NCBI GenBank assembly: GCA_958450365.1
Contig: CAUEEP010000909.1
Span: 989,001 to 1,053,000, forward strand
From: Mesorhabditis belari
Taxonomy: Eukaryota > Nematoda > Chromadorea > Rhabditida > Rhabditidae
Direction of reading: 5' to 3'
DNA length: 64,000 nt
The position numbers and the translations under genes were made by a program. The notes below the pieces were generated by a model. It was not told where the DNA came from, ran no database searches, and saw only the letters and a list, made by a program, of their open reading frames with translations. Numbering within the stretch: position 1 is the stretch's first letter; every line of letters begins with the position of its first letter. Shown here in pieces: positions 49,401-58,769 of the stretch.

Positions 49401-51232
49401 ACACGACATTATTCAATTCTAAACTTTCTTTGAAATTTTATACAATGCTTCGTTTAGATATACCGGTTTTGGGGATAAAATAGCGCCATCTATCACGAGC
49501 AATGTGCCAAAAGATGGGTGAGTAAGCTTCTCCAGTGAGATCTCGCTAATAAGCTTTGCATCTTGGAAAACCCTACAAGAAGATATTAATAAAAAGATAT
49601 AAATGTGTTTGTGTTTATCGAGCAAAAGCAAAAGCTCATTGTTCATAATTTTCCCGCTTTTGATCAGGTTGATCAATTGTCCATCAATTCAGACTCTACT
49701 CGTCTGTCAATGTTTCTCTAATGATTCAAACTGTTCTCGTGCATTCATTTGCTTTGTGAGTAACTTTTCATTCATAAACTTTCAACTTAACACCTAGATT
49801 TGTCATCATCGAAGTCTTTTATCCGGGTTTTCAGCGAAGGGTACACGAGCGTTACCCAAAAACGCCAAACATTCTCTTGGATAAAGGATACAGGTACAAA
49901 TCTCTTATAATATTTGATAAATGAACCAGTTTACAGATTGTTTTGGGTACTATTAACGTATTTTTTGGCAATTGGTATACCAAATCTCGAAATAATGATC
50001 CCGTTGGTTGGGGTCACATCGGGGACACTTTGTGCTCTCGTATACCCACCGCTATTCGAAATTTTGACATTTTGGCACGAATGGCAGGTTTGTTTTTAAT
50101 CAATTATTAGATTGGGAATATGATCTTACAACAAATTTAAACAATGTTTTAAAAAGAGCAAAAACATATTCAAAACCAGTTTTATACTTTGCTAGGTCTA
50201 ATTATGCACAAATAAGACAAAAATAATGATGGGAAAAAGTTTAGTCCAAAGCAATTCGGTTTTGAATTTTACCCTTTTGGACCGTAAAGTCCAATTTAGC
50301 CCTTGCGACCCTTTTCCGAGAGAATCTTGGGTTGGCGCTTTAAAGCGTGATAAAAAGTAACAAAAACAAAGCTTTCGTCATAGAAAATGATAAAAACCAC
50401 TTAACTTAACATTAGTTGGCATCAAGTTTGTGGAGCAGATCGTCGGGAAGCAAGTGGGTCTAAAAAAACGACAAACAAAGCTTCCGCCACAGAAAATACT
50501 GTTAAAAAAGTAACTTAGCTTTGTTTCCTACAAAAACAAACGCTTCAACATCAGAAAAACGCAAAAAGAATAAAATGAAATGAACCAGAATTAAAAAATG
50601 AAATTTCGCGCATTTCCTCCATGCAAATTCGGAGGGTACGGTAGTTTTACCACGCTTTAAAGCGCTAACCCAGCATTTTCTCGAAAAAAATCACAAGTAC
50701 CATAAGAACTCTTTTTGTCACCCCGTGACTCTTTGTGCTCTCGTCTATCCACCTATCGTCAAAATAAAAATTAACTATAAAAATTATAAATAAGATTTAA
50801 AGAAAAGGAAAGGAAATTTGACTACTTATACAATTAAATGTGCTTTGTTCTTTTTATTGACACCAAATAAGTCATCGTTCAAATCGTACATTATGCTCTT
50901 TTGAGTAGCTATGCTTGAAAATCCACAAAGCAATACATTTGCAAATTTACTACACATCTGAACTGTTTTGATGATGCAAATTGACTTTTACAAAATCCCT
51001 GAGCTTTCTAGAAAACCTGAGAAACTTCGCAGCGAAGCCATACTCTCCAACCAAATCAGAAAGCTCTATAAATATTTAGCGTTCAATGGGATATTGTCAA
51101 CGTATCTCGAAAGTTTTGTGGAACTGCTTCTGTGTCTGTATCGGAATTTGTGCCATCTGCGCCGGAGTCTACTCAAATGTTTTGGCCATCATTGAAGCCT
51201 TTCATCCAGGAAAAACCCAGCTATCAGCGTGA
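46470..51232 (+). CDS. SLC36-like proton-coupled amino-acid transporter (Aa_trans family)
   Basis: Fifteen exons: 46470-46576, 46876-46953, 47060-47150, 47218-47306, 47344-47439, 47480-47558, 47602-47646, 48935-49021, 49078-49237, 49276-49391, 49458-49517, 49693-49755, 49798-49893, 49937-50087 and 51080-51232, about 489 residues. Family marks: STGAVMTLSKAMFNAGCFSL with YAWKRGG in helix 1, YSFEGQTMI, LPVENKLKHP, and the helix-rich end (FWVLLTYFLAIGIPNLEIM, GTLCALVYPPLFE). These carriers move small amino acids across plasma or lysosomal membranes. Intron 6 uses a GC donor (ATG/GCAAGT), fixed by phase. The exon 9-10 join is out of phase by one base, identically in both tandem copies. Introns 1, 7 and 14 hold MITEs. 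Confidence 0.85.
46590..46824. mobile_element. Palindromic MITE in transporter intron 1, copy 2
   Basis: Repeat of the element at 37650-37882 within the second tandem unit. Confidence 0.75.
47951..48830. mobile_element. Non-autonomous element of 0.88 kb in a transporter intron, copy 2
   Basis: Repeat of 39006-39887. It differs by a shorter TTAA microsatellite near 48225 and small indels. The adjoining box B-like GGTTCAATCCC (48873) is intact here but reads GCTTCAATCCC in copy 1. Confidence 0.72.
50303..50695. mobile_element. MITE of the 918-1546 family in the last transporter intron
   Basis: Left end TTGCGACCCTTTTCCGAG with GGCGCTTTAAAGCG; right end inverted with TTTACCACGCTTTAAAGCGC and AGCATTTTCTCGA. 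The internal region is shorter than in the first copy. No clear target duplication. Confidence 0.7.
50720..50765 (+). pseudogene. Relic of a duplicated transporter exon
   Basis: ACTCTTTGTGCTCTCGTCTA with CCACC matches exon 14 (ACACTTTGTGCTCTCGTATA with CCACC) and reads TLCALVYPP in frame. It lies just beyond the MITE right end inside the last intron. A partial exon duplication is the simplest reading. Confidence 0.55.
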
Positions 51233-51844
51233 ATACGGAAATTAGGAGAAATCATTTTGTTAAAATGTGCTAACTGTAATAAAGTCTAATCCAATTTCAC
51301 TCTTATTCAATAAAATACAAATTTCAAATCAACTCTAAAAGTGCTCAAACCATTCGAAACTGGCAACTTGAAGTGAATTTGTAATATTTATCTATGTCTG
51401 TCATCTATTTCAAAAAGTTATGAAGTTATGAAGACACGTTTACTAAAGTCGAATCAAAAAAAAAAGTCTAAAAAAGATTGTAAAGACTTTTGCGCCAATC
51501 TTGGTCCCCAAAGTTGGGTAATTGAAAGAAAGAAACGATTGTATAAAAAAGCCACAGAATGTTTAACTTAATATTAACTCTTGACTGAATATTTTTTTAT
51601 TGTTTGTTACCGTTTGATCTTTAGTAAAAAACAAAGAAATATCTTAAAAACTAGAGAAAATAGCTTTTATTTCTCTTATTTACCCAAGTTTCTTGTGAGA
51701 AAATGTTCATCAAAAATTGAGCCCAATGGGTCGTTTGGGGTCTTTCGAAGAAAAAGGCGTCACTTGGTGAGCTCAAATTTCAACGAGTTCACTCAACTCA
51801 ACAATTGACAAGTCAAAAAACATAATTCAATTCATTTCTTCTCG

Positions 51845-54800
51845 ATGATTCTCTTGTTTATTTTCATTTTGCTTCCTAGTTTGTTCATGGCTCAGTTTGA
51901 CTATACAACGATCGGTTATCCAGGTTGAAGAGCAAACTAGTTTTTTTACAGAACTTAAAGAAATTTTCAGAAGAGTACTCGTTGTGGATGAACGATGCAA
52001 CGGCTGTTTTCAATGAGATATTCACTAGAAGAAACTACAATCGATTTCTGGCTCCACTCTATGGACGAATGCCCGTTGATTTCAATAGTTTGTTGGCTTT
52101 TGAAGCTTTTGAACTCAACCCTTAAATTTGGATAATATTAATTGACAAGTTTAGTTGGTTGTTAAGCAACAGTCCTCACTTTTGAAATAGTTTTCAGGCA
52201 GTAATGTGGCCCGTTTACATGTGGACATGATTCTTCGCTATTTAAAAGTTTTTGGTTTAGTGAGTTGTTTGGTCAAATAGAAAAGCTTTCTCGATTTCTA
52301 GGACGCCGAGAATCAAATTATTAGTTTCTTCTGCGAGTTTGAAATGGTAGTCGAGGGAGTCCGAAAACTTTGTAGCCCAAACTTCTAGAGCTGGGTCGAT
52401 CCAAGATTATCGTGGAGCCCAGAGCACTTCAACGACACCAAGTTCATCTTTGTCACTGCTGATCTCATTTGGACACCGGATAATCAAATTGGAAACACGT
52501 AAAAATTTAAATACCAAATTCAGAATAGAATCGATTATTTGTGGTTGAAGCTTTGTTTCAAGTGGTTCACTTACCGAATGTTTCCAGAAAATCACTAGAC
52601 ACTCTTCATCCGGACTCAATGAAAACGATCGTTCTCTCGAGTAACGGAACGATTCATATGTCTATGGTCTATTTTGCTGAAGTTGCTTGTGTTGTCGAAG
52701 TAAGCTTGATGTTAAAAGTGATCTTACAGGAGAACCACATATGCTTACGGACGCCGATTACCCCCAAAATTGGTGGGGAGTAGACTTGCTTAACGAGAAT
52801 TAACGAGGCAAATGAGTCGCGCAACTCCAGGCGATTGATCTAGCCTCCAGAGTATCGGATTCCAATGAGCTTTTTTATTTAAAAGCCGATTTTAAGCTAT
52901 CTAATGATACTCATCACTTATCTTTTTCTTTTGAAAGAGTGGGCGAAAAACCTTACCGAGACTTAACGAGACAATCCTTATCCAGAATTAATGAGACCAA
53001 AAAAAAGTTCATTGGAATCCGATGCTCTGAAGGCTAGATCAAGCGCCTAGTTGCGCGACCCAATTTTTTTTGATCTTTCTCGTTAAGCAAGTCTAGTGGG
53101 TAGGTAGAAACTCTGGGGAACAACACCTGCTCCAATCCAATTAAAAATTCAGCTGCAAAGCTCCAAGATTACGGTTGTTATAACGATTATCAACGCTTTC
53201 TATCGAGAAAATCGTCTCTGCACTATTTGATCACATACCCTTTCTCCTCCAAACATGGTTCGATGGTGCGGCAAAAATGGCAAAAACAGTATCTCAAAAA
53301 CCGACTCGAACCCCGGAGACTCCGCTTTGCGACTGAACGCGCTACCACTACACCACCGCGCAATGGCTCCACCGTGCCAACTAGCCCTAATATCGTTGCG
53401 GAGAGAGACCCCATTGCCGCTCAAATTTTACCAAAAATTAAAAACACTATAACTACCGTAATCTTGGGGCTTTGCAGCTGAATTTTTAATATGTTGTTCC
53501 TCAGAGTCGATTCTACTACCCACCAATTTTGGGGACAATCGGCGTCCGTAAGTATATTTGTTTCCCTTGTCAGTAAAGCTGCTCATTATCTGTTCAATAG
53601 CTTTTCTCTAGATTTCTCGATTTCCATTTGACAATCAAACTTGCGCGATTCCAGTCGCTGCGATGGCTTTGGATTTGAATGGGTCAGTTGAAAAGCTTGA
53701 AAGGCAGTTGAAAATTTGATGTACTTCGCTTACTAATTGACATTTAAATCACTTGTAGATAAAAAATCAAGATAGAAGATAAAAAAAAGATCAATAGAAC
53801 AAAGTTTCGAAAGTGAGCTGATCGGTTAACAGATCTTTTTTCAGTCAGTACTCATCGATGAGCGGTAAAATTCAAAACGTTAATGTGTTCAATTTGTTGG
53901 TAACTTGTTGGAAATATTTTAACTTCAAAAAAAGCTCTTTAGGGAAATGGTGAATGGGATGTGAGTGGTGTGGCAATGATACCCTATCAATTTCTGACCG
54001 ACACTGTTCACACACTGGTTGGTTTAACATGTTTTTTTGTTGTGAGTTAATCGAGAAAGCATTCCTTTAGCTTCTCCCAACAATCTTCCTCAAGAGAGTT
54101 CCCAACTACTATGTTTATGTGATCGCTTTACCGGGTTTCATCCTGACAATGCTTGGGATTTTTGGGATGTTTTGGACGCCTCACATTCGAAAGGAGCAAC
54201 TCACCAAAGTAATCACAGAAAAGGGAATTGCTTTTAAAATGAAGGCAAACAAAAAGTGAATTTTAGTTGAGCATCGGTTTGACAACTCTTGTCGCGATAA
54301 CTGTATTGTTGGACATGCTGTCGACCGCTATTCCGAAAACTTCTGTTTTTCCCTTGTTGGGTTTGTTTTCTAACAAAATCACCAAATTTTGGGATAAGAC
54401 CGAGATGTATTCTAAAGTTTTTACGGTGATTTCTAATTAAATTGAAATCCCAGTAATAAATTCTATAATATTCTTAAAAATCACACGTAGGTAAGCTTCA
54501 TTCAATCAGAAAGTGAAGTTGATCGCATAAAAACATACATACAAGCCAATAACAAATCTTAAAAATTGATCAAAACTCTGTATTTATCAGTGGTTCAAAA
54601 AACTTGTTCATACAAACTTATAAATCATCTTGTAGCTATTTCCAGGTATCTACGTTGTGCTATGTTTGGGTATAACAAGCACCGCTTGTGTGGCCGTTGT
54701 TCTTCAGGGTCGAGCTGTTGATCCAAAAAAGCTGACTCAAGAAGAAATGATGAAAGAGAAAAAAGAAGACGAGACTCGAACGAGGTAAGTTCATAATTCA

Positions 54801-54902
54801 CCTAATCGAACTCTAGCTTTAGAAGTCAAAAACTTTTCCATTGTCTTCAAAAACGAATCTTGCGGAGACATGTCATTGCTCAAATCATTTTTCAGACTGT
54901 AA
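51845..54902 (+). CDS. Cys-loop ligand-gated ion channel subunit (divergent nematode lgc type)
   Basis: Thirteen exons from 51845: signal peptide MILLFIFILLPSLFMA; ligand-binding domain with FLAPLYGRMPVDF, VDMILRYLKVFGL, SWVDPRLSWSPEHF, DLIWTPDNQ and the Cys-loop (CVVE/ISRFPFDNQTC); then helices M1 (YVYVIALPGFILTMLGIF), M2 (LSIGLTTLVAITVLLDML) and M3 (YVVLCLGITSTACVAVV). Pentameric channels of this kind gate ions in response to transmitters. Two oddities: exon 5 (ends 52498) and exon 6 (52563-52699) join out of phase by one base, and the last exon gives RL and a stop at 54902 before any M4. An M4-like frame (TVNLTCFIVFLSFW) lies there in another phase. It may be a recent pseudogene. Intron 6 holds nested elements. 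Confidence 0.75.
52783..53093. mobile_element. TA-flanked MITE nested in the left arm of the larger element
   Basis: The ends GACTTGCTTAACGAGAA and CTCGTTAAGCAAGTC are inverted, with inner GATCTAGCCTCCAGAGTATC matched by its inverse, and TA on both sides. Removing it rejoins the interrupted arm GGTGGGGAG to GTGGGTAG, matching the intact right arm (CTACTACCCACC). Confidence 0.82.
53298..53365 (-). repeat. tRNA-like (SINE-head-like) sequence
   Basis: On the minus strand TGGTGTAGTGG (box A) and GGTTCGAGTC (box B) are about 31 bases apart, the normal spacing, with TCGCAAA where an anticodon loop would be. T-arm and acceptor stems do not pair well, so it is a tRNA-derived relic and not a gene. 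Confidence 0.5.
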
Positions 54903-54904
54903 AC

Positions 54905-55790
54905 TTAACTTGTTTTATTGTGTTTTTGTCGTTTTGGAATTGAAAGGAAGACGTGTGGCATAAACGAGTTTTGAAAATGACATGAAAAGAAATTGGCAAT
55001 CGGTGATTGCGATTTTCTATGTGTCGCTATCCCTTTAAGCTATGATCAAAACAGAGTGATACTAATTAGTAATTCCTCAAACTTTGTTTCTATAATAATA
55101 TCTCTATCAAGCAGCCTATAATCGCCTAACTCTACAATTCCACAATGCTACTAAGATTGTGCGTCGAAACCTTGTGATTTATTCAGCATAATCATGGTGC
55201 TGTGTTGATAGCTTTTAAAAGCAAAATACACTTTGCAAGTAGTTCTTTTTAACTGTAAGACACTGTCCTAAATGGTGGTGAAATGCTGAATTCAGACAAT
55301 TGAAAATTCGAATGTTGATTCTCGATTTCGAGACCAAGATCCAAAATACCACAAATTTTAGTTCACATTATGTCTCAACACTGTAAATGGCTCAATCCTC
55401 CTAATCCTCATCAGGCAACTCGCCCGTCTTGGGCATATGCAGTACTGGACAAAAGATTATCACCTCGCGAATTTTCTCCATTTTTGAAGAGCTATAACTC
55501 CGAGCCTTTCCATCGTAGACTGGAAGTGTTATAGTGATTCTGAAAGCTTTAAATAAGCTCTATAAGATGGTGTATTTGCGTTTTAAAATTATTTTAATTT
55601 TTCGGGGCGCGCAAAATAGGGTTTGAAAAACAACATTTTCAGCGCTGTTTTTCTTGTTGATGTCGTGCTCTACTCATTTTGAAACAGTGTTTTTTGGAAA
55701 GAATGTGTAAGTTTTACATTTTAGTAATGAATTTTAAAATTAGTCTGGATTTTAAGGGATAAATGTTCTGCTTGTTTCATTTTCTAAATT
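54905..55790. other. Stretch without a recognisable gene
   Basis: No family-like frames. The end (about 55680-55790) replaces the first exon expected for RING copy 3 with unrelated or strongly diverged sequence. Confidence 0.45.
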
Positions 55791-55796
55791 TTAGTT

Positions 55797-57162
55797 GCTT
55801 GAGTTCCCAATCAACCTCGATCTCCACGACCTTTGAAGTGTGGATTGGCGATTTGCACTGAATATTTCGAGAAAGAGAAAGAAATGGACGAAGAAGAAAG
55901 AAGGCATAAATGTGAACTTCGTTATTGCTTCGATAAGCTCAACGTTGCCTATTTTTTGATTGATGAGTTTTGTTATGTTTTTTGGTTTCAAGTAAAAGCG
56001 AGATTAATAAATCGAATTATTTTAGACGTTTTGTCACAAGAAAACTCTTTGGTGTGAACTTCAATGGAATATTTGCTTCTAAAGGTTGGACTTGTGACTT
56101 ACAAAGAATAAAGATTCTTTTAGCCTTTCAAAATTCCGGAATCTCCAATTTGTCATGATGAATGAGAGTTTGATGATTTTCTTGAAAAAACCTTGCTTTA
56201 GAATCAAATGAAATTGAGGTGAAGAAATCGTTTGCTCTTGAATGTGGGCATATCATTTGCATGGAATGCAGTTTGAAGACCCCTTATAATTATGAAATCA
56301 AGTGACCAACTTGTACACTTACATATGGTCCGTACACTGCTGACGACAAACGGAAAGATAGATTTCAATGTAGATGAATTCTCTTTACATTCACTAATTT
56401 TTCTTTAGACTTTCTAAATGAGCTGCCCGAAATGACTAGGCAGATGAAACAGATGGATAACCCAAAAATGAAAGCTTTGCTGCATGCTGTAATGAATGCT
56501 TTAACGAGTTCCGAAGATGATCCTAGCTGCAGTGAATGTCACAAAAAGGTATGCTTACTTCACTTGATTTCTATGGAGATATTTTAGGGTATTGTCGACT
56601 AAATGTTTTATTGCGGTGAATGTGGTTTTGAAGTAAGCTATTGTTAATATTGATTAAGCTCTTTTTTATTTATAGATTTGTGACGCTTGTGCTTACAAAA
56701 AACATCGTTCGCATAAAGCCATTCCGTTATTGGAAAAGCAGGTATCTTTTGCACTTCGTTGTTGGTTTGAAATTGAAAGTCGTGCCATATTAATTTCATG
56801 TGTTTAGGCTGATCAAATGTTCACGGACCTTCAACAAGAGTCAAGAAATGTCATCAAAACGTACAAGGATTTGGTTCCTGAACTACACAAGGGACTTCTC
56901 GAGGGCATTGACATCTTTGAAACGGCATTTTTATCAAATAAAACCGATTGAAGTCGATATTTCTTTAGAAATTGCTTTCGAAAGAAGAAACTCTCAAGGG
57001 CGCATCAATTTTTGCCGATTTCGGGGAGAAACATGCATCATTCACGTATGCTTTGCCACTTTAAATCATACAGCATTTTTCTTTAGACAAATGAAATCAA
57101 CATTCGAATCATCCGCCGAGAATTACTTGCGTCATTTGTGCAAATTCGATGCTGAAGCCAAG
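55797..57162 (+). pseudogene. RING / B-box / coiled-coil pseudogene, copy 3
   Basis: Exons 2-11 of the RING family are recognisable in order but broken. Exon 2 has TGA for the conserved CGA at its start, and a zinc cysteine is lost (CNECFE is CTEYFE). The exon 2 donor is AT (ATTGATGAG) instead of GT. In the RING the first pair is damaged (ECP is ESP) and a TGA replaces TGT before PTC. Exon 7 has a TAA-type break (VD then stop). The first exon with MRVFESLN is absent. The later exons (PELHKGLLEGIDIFET, KSTFESSAENYL) are better kept. It lies on the same strand as copy 4, about 3 kb upstream. Confidence 0.85.
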
Positions 57163-57624
57163 GTGAGTTGATTGGGATTTTAAGATAATCTCAGTTTATT
57201 TTTACCAGCTTATTTGCTTGATTTCTGAGAAATTGAGCTTCGAACAGGTAATCAATACTTATGCTCCAATCCAACAGAAGGGCGATGGAGTGTTTTTCAT
57301 CGCTTTTCGGATCAAACAACCGCATTTGGGTAGAGGGAAACAGAAAATTCGTAAAAGAACCAGAGCTTGACAATTGTTAATTTACAAATTTGGTACAAAA
57401 TAAAACTCATGACAAGCCAAGATGTTTGATATTTCAGTCCCACCAAGCCAATCTTTCTCACATTTATGGAGCCCAATTTGAGACGATCACATTACATTAA
57501 CGAAGAGCACATATCTTTCAAATACTTGTTTATGATACGCATCATCAGATTTCTTATGCACACTGATAAAAGAACTTAGGAGTAGAGTACAAATCACAAA
57601 GTTATCTGTGAGTTCTCTAATATC

Positions 57625-57920
57625 TCAGTGAGCTAACCAGTTGTTCGAAGTTACTTGAGTTGGCTTTTTTCTCAAACAGTGACTAATTTGAAGCATCTTG
57701 ATGAGAAATTTGCGATCTGGTTCAGTGAAGAGCCAGATGAGAATTGTAGAAATGGTGGCGTGAGAGGCTGAGACAAACCAGAAAAAGTTCAGGCTAGAGG
57801 TCAGTTTTTGTTTCTCAAACAGGTGACGACAAAATTACATTGTGATAGATTGAAACCAGAAAACAAGCTCAAACCATACGAAGACCATGGAGTTGAAAGA
57901 GTAAGCAAAGGAAAAAGAAT
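57625..57920 (-). pseudogene. Chemoreceptor 3' fragment (Str/Sri/Srj-like)
   Basis: Two exons join in phase: 57920-57839 (SFSFAYSFNSMVFVWFELVF) and 57793-57625 (LNFFWFVSASHATISTILIW, then LFTEPDRKFLIKML and a short tail to a stop). This is the sixth and seventh helix region of a nematode serpentine receptor; SHATISTILIWLFTEPDR parallels the HP/HG-x-x-STI end of the Str superfamily. No upstream helices are present. At about 57945 the sequence passes into the shared RING upstream flank, so the duplication of that flank probably cut the gene. Confidence 0.65.
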
Positions 57921-58093
57921 CTAAGAATCTATGAAGTCTTTTCGGGCGAACAAATGAATTCCACAAAGCGGTAACGAGCTCTAAATTGTTTTTCTCGTTT
58001 GAAGTTCGTAAAGGAAATCGATGTGTCCAAAAATGACGTAAGAAGTTAAAAAAATCACCGAATATTCAGTCAATCGAGAAAAGTAGCAAATTA

Positions 58094-58455
58094 CCGTAAA
58101 AGCTCTAATAGAAGAACCCCTATAGGAGTGTCACGTAGTCTAAGTTTACTCTCAAATAAACGCTCATATCTCGACACCAGTACATTTGTTTCGCGCGCTT
58201 GGGTATCAAATTAAAGTAGAGAGGATGGGTGATTTTTTGCAAGACAAAAGTGACAAAAAAAACCGATTTTTCATCATTTTTCAATCATTTGGTTCTAAGC
58301 GCTGGTTAATGCTAAAAATATGTGTTATATTGTTAATTTGATACCCAAGCGCGCAGAAACAAACGTTCTGGTGTCGAGAAATGAGCGTTTGTTTGAGAGT
58401 AAACTTAGACTACGCGACGCTCCTATAGGGGGTTCTTCTATTAAACCTTTTACGG
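58094..58455. mobile_element. TA-flanked palindromic MITE in the RING copy 4 upstream flank
   Basis: The ends CCGTAAAAGCTCTAATAGAA and its inverse (TTCTATTAAACCTTTTACGG) are flanked by TA. The arms extend about 110 bp, with GTCTAAGTTTACTCTCAAA and GTATCAAATTAAAG and their inverses. The RING copy 1 flank at 18045-18060 has the uninterrupted site GCAAATTATCTCTCTGAA (inverted there). Confidence 0.9.
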
Positions 58456-58769
58456 TATCTGCTCTCTGAATATCTTATGGTTTAGACTTTAATCTCAACA
58501 TATTCAATCAAATATGAAAAGGGAAAGAAGCCGGTTAACTTTCGAGCAGTCGCTTTCAAAAAGTTTTCAAAAGACCCGTGTTTATATTATTTTGGAAAAA
58601 CACAGCTTTTGCTGTCAAGCATCTAAAAGTTCGTTAAAAGTTTAGGTAGAGTTAAAAATATTCTCTCAATTTTACCACCCTCAACACACAAACTCTCAAT
58701 TTGATTTCTTTCTTGCGTTCATCTTTTTTTGTTGATTGTTCAATAATTCTAATGCTTTCTTTTTAGGAA

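Larger units (their letters stand above)
40603..49540. repeat. Tandem duplication, copy 2
   Basis: Second copy of the unit at 31669-40601, 8,938 bp. The junction reads CCAGTGAGA-G-CAACATTTC: one extra base (40602) and no obvious homology between the two parental sites. After 49540 the sequence continues uninterrupted into the rest of the transporter gene (ATCTCGCTAATAAGC). Confidence 0.97.
52741..53555. mobile_element. Long-armed inverted-repeat element in the channel gene intron
   Basis: The ends TGCTTACGGACGCCGATT and AATCGGCGTCCGTAAGTA are inverted. The arms continue as CCCAAAATTGGTGGG, GAACAAC and AATTCAGCTGCAAAG on both sides. The left arm is interrupted by a second MITE at 52783-53093. 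The central part contains a tRNA-like sequence (53298-53365, minus). Confidence 0.72.

Noticed and set aside
53223..53481. Overlapping open frames of 60-84 codons in three frames
   Set aside because: They cover an inverted-repeat element with a tRNA-like core; no codon or domain signal.
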